A stretch of DNA of 6,153 nt from CAYWNK01 sp047639615 (GTDB taxonomy: Bacteria > Planctomycetota > UBA1135 > GCA-002686595). Below are positions 5,422-6,153 of this stretch, piece after piece (within the stretch, counting starts at the first letter, position 1; the number at the start of each line of letters is the position of its first letter). The translations under genes were made by a program, and so were the position numbers. The notes beneath the pieces were generated by a model. The model saw only the letters and a program-made list of their open reading frames with translations, searched no databases and had not been told where the DNA came from. Where the stretch lies: contig JBLIOL010000317.1 in the NCBI GenBank assembly GCA_047639615.1, positions 1 to 6,153 of the forward strand, read 5' to 3'.

Positions 5422-6063
5422 ATCCGGTCTGCCGAGGAAGGCCCAGTCTCCGAGCATGTAGTGGTAGGTGCAATCCAACGCCTCGTAGTTTTGGCTCGGA
5501 AGGTAGAGCAGGATATCGCCATCCAAGAAACTGCGCGCCACCGGAGCCTCGAGGGACCAAGCACTCCCCTCCACCGTCGGCCCCTGGACCAGCTTAATCG
5601 CTGGGATCCGCCCGGGCATGCGTTCGAGATACTCAGGCATCAACACGCGTAGGGATGTGGGGGGATGGCCCTTCTCATCCTCATAGCGGTGAGCAGCCCT
5701 CACAATCGGCTCCATGCGGACGATTGCTTCTTCGAAGGCCGTGTGCTTGATGCGACCGGCGTACGGAGCCCCGTGCCATAGGCCGGCTAAGGTCCCGAAG
5801 GAAAGCAGCGCGGGGACTATGGCCCCACGACGAAAGGGCTTGATCAGCGTACCCAGCGCACTGACAAACAAGCAGGGGAGCAAGAGCACGAAGAGCAGCC
5901 ACGGGAGTGTCGGCCCATGATCCCAAGACCCAGCTCCTTCGAGCAGGAGCATCTCCTCCCCAACCGCCACCACCAGCCCAATTCCAAACCCACCCACGAG
6001 CGCCGTGATACAGCATCCCGGTCCTCGCTTGCTGTCGGGCTCCTCGTCCACGGGCTCGTCCAT
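5419..6063 (-). CDS. Hypothetical membrane protein with pseudopilin-like C-terminal domain
   Basis: I do not recognise a named family. From the ATG at 6063 the product has 214 residues. An acidic start (MDEPVDEEPDSKRG) precedes three hydrophobic segments at about 16-35, 54-75 and 80-98. A soluble region of about 115 residues follows. Residues 117-152 (RMEPIVRAAHRYEDEKGHPP, then TSLRVLMPEYLERMP) match the pattern 'helix, Y-x-x-x-x-G-x-x-P-x-S-L-x-x-L-x-P-x-Y-L-x-x-x-P'. That pattern is seen after the helix of type II secretion pseudopilins and in many membrane-bound hypothetical proteins. The three-helix topology and lack of a prepilin cleavage site argue against a true pseudopilin. The open frame extends to a GTG at 6111, but the extra 16 codons look non-coding and would crowd the adjacent tRNA-like sequence. 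No good ribosome site precedes either start. It converges with the propeller gene. Confidence 0.75.
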   Translation of the reverse strand: MDEPVDEEPDSKRGPGCCITALVGGFGIGLVVAVGEEMLLLEGAGSWDHGPTLPWLLFVLLLPCLFVSALGTLIKPFRRGAIVPALLSFGTLAGLWHGAPYAGRIKHTAFEEAIVRMEPIVRAAHRYEDEKGHPPTSLRVLMPEYLERMPGRIPAIKLVQGPTVEGSAWSLEAPVARSFLDGDILLYLPSQNYEALDCTYHYMLGDWAFLGRPD

Positions 6064-6128
6064 AGCCGCGAGTGTAGCAGGTGCCCAGCGAGCAACATTC
6101 CGCCGCAACACCTACTCACTCTAGGGCA

Positions 6129-6153
6129 TGGACCTTAGCTCAGACGGGATAGA
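6129..6153 (+). tRNA. 5' end of a probable tRNA gene, cut by the window edge
   Basis: The last 25 bases read TGGACCT-TA-GCTC-AGACGGGATA-GA. This matches a tRNA start: a 7-nt acceptor strand (6129-6135), T8 and A9 (6136-6137), the D-stem GCTC (6138-6141), a D-loop with A14, G15, a GG pair and A21 (6142-6151), and the first two bases of a GAGC D-stem return. The anticodon lies outside the window, so the amino acid is unknown. A first base of T is less common than G, so the exact 5' end could be off by one. The core TAGCTCAG-GG-TAGA is highly characteristic. Confidence 0.68.

Noticed and set aside
6064..6111. GTG start at 6111 for the membrane protein
   Set aside because: The 16 extra codons use codons unlike the rest of the gene and would leave almost no space before the tRNA-like sequence.

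Overview
The window reads as a stretch of GC-rich bacterial chromosome (roughly 60% G+C by eye) from a free-living, sugar-oxidising organism. Three things recall Planctomycetota and related PVC or marine lineages: a Gfo/Idh/MocA dehydrogenase next to TIM-barrel sugar isomerases, an exported FG-GAP propeller, and generally weak Shine-Dalgarno sites. That placement is an inference; nothing here is diagnostic.

Positions 1-3843 hold one apparent minus-strand operon of five genes, read right to left: a lipoprotein-type nitrilase-superfamily hydrolase (3843-2998), an NAD-type SDR dehydrogenase (3001-2228), a TIM-barrel sugar phosphate isomerase/epimerase (2159-1248), a Gfo/Idh/MocA oxidoreductase (1234-53), and the first 18 codons of a second TIM-barrel isomerase/epimerase (56-1), cut by the window edge. 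Two junctions (3001/2998 and 56/53) are 4-nt ATGA stop/start overlaps. One gap is 13 nt with a good ribosome binding site. The remaining gap, 68 nt, carries a 7-bp hairpin and a run of eight G/C. Two dehydrogenases plus two isomerases suggest oxidation and epimerisation or isomerisation of a sugar or glycoside in the cytoplasm, in the style of keto-sugar pathways. No transporter, regulator or glycosidase is visible, so the substrate is unknown.

A 121-bp divergent spacer (3844-3964) separates this operon from a plus-strand gene (3965-5416). That gene encodes an exported protein with an N-terminal beta-rich domain and seven FG-GAP/VCBS calcium-loop repeats, which should fold as one seven-bladed beta-propeller. 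It meets a convergent minus-strand gene (6063-5419) with only 2 nt between stops; both stops lie in the palindrome TAGGCCTA. The convergent gene encodes a three-helix membrane protein whose tail resembles pseudopilin-type domains.

The right edge (6129-6153) carries what looks like the 5' end of a tRNA gene, interrupted by the end of the window. I saw no mobile element, CRISPR array or clear riboswitch. The most interesting points are the exported nitrilase translationally coupled to cytoplasmic sugar enzymes, the compact sugar-oxidation module itself, and the unusual absence of charged n-regions or ribosome binding sites on the exported proteins.
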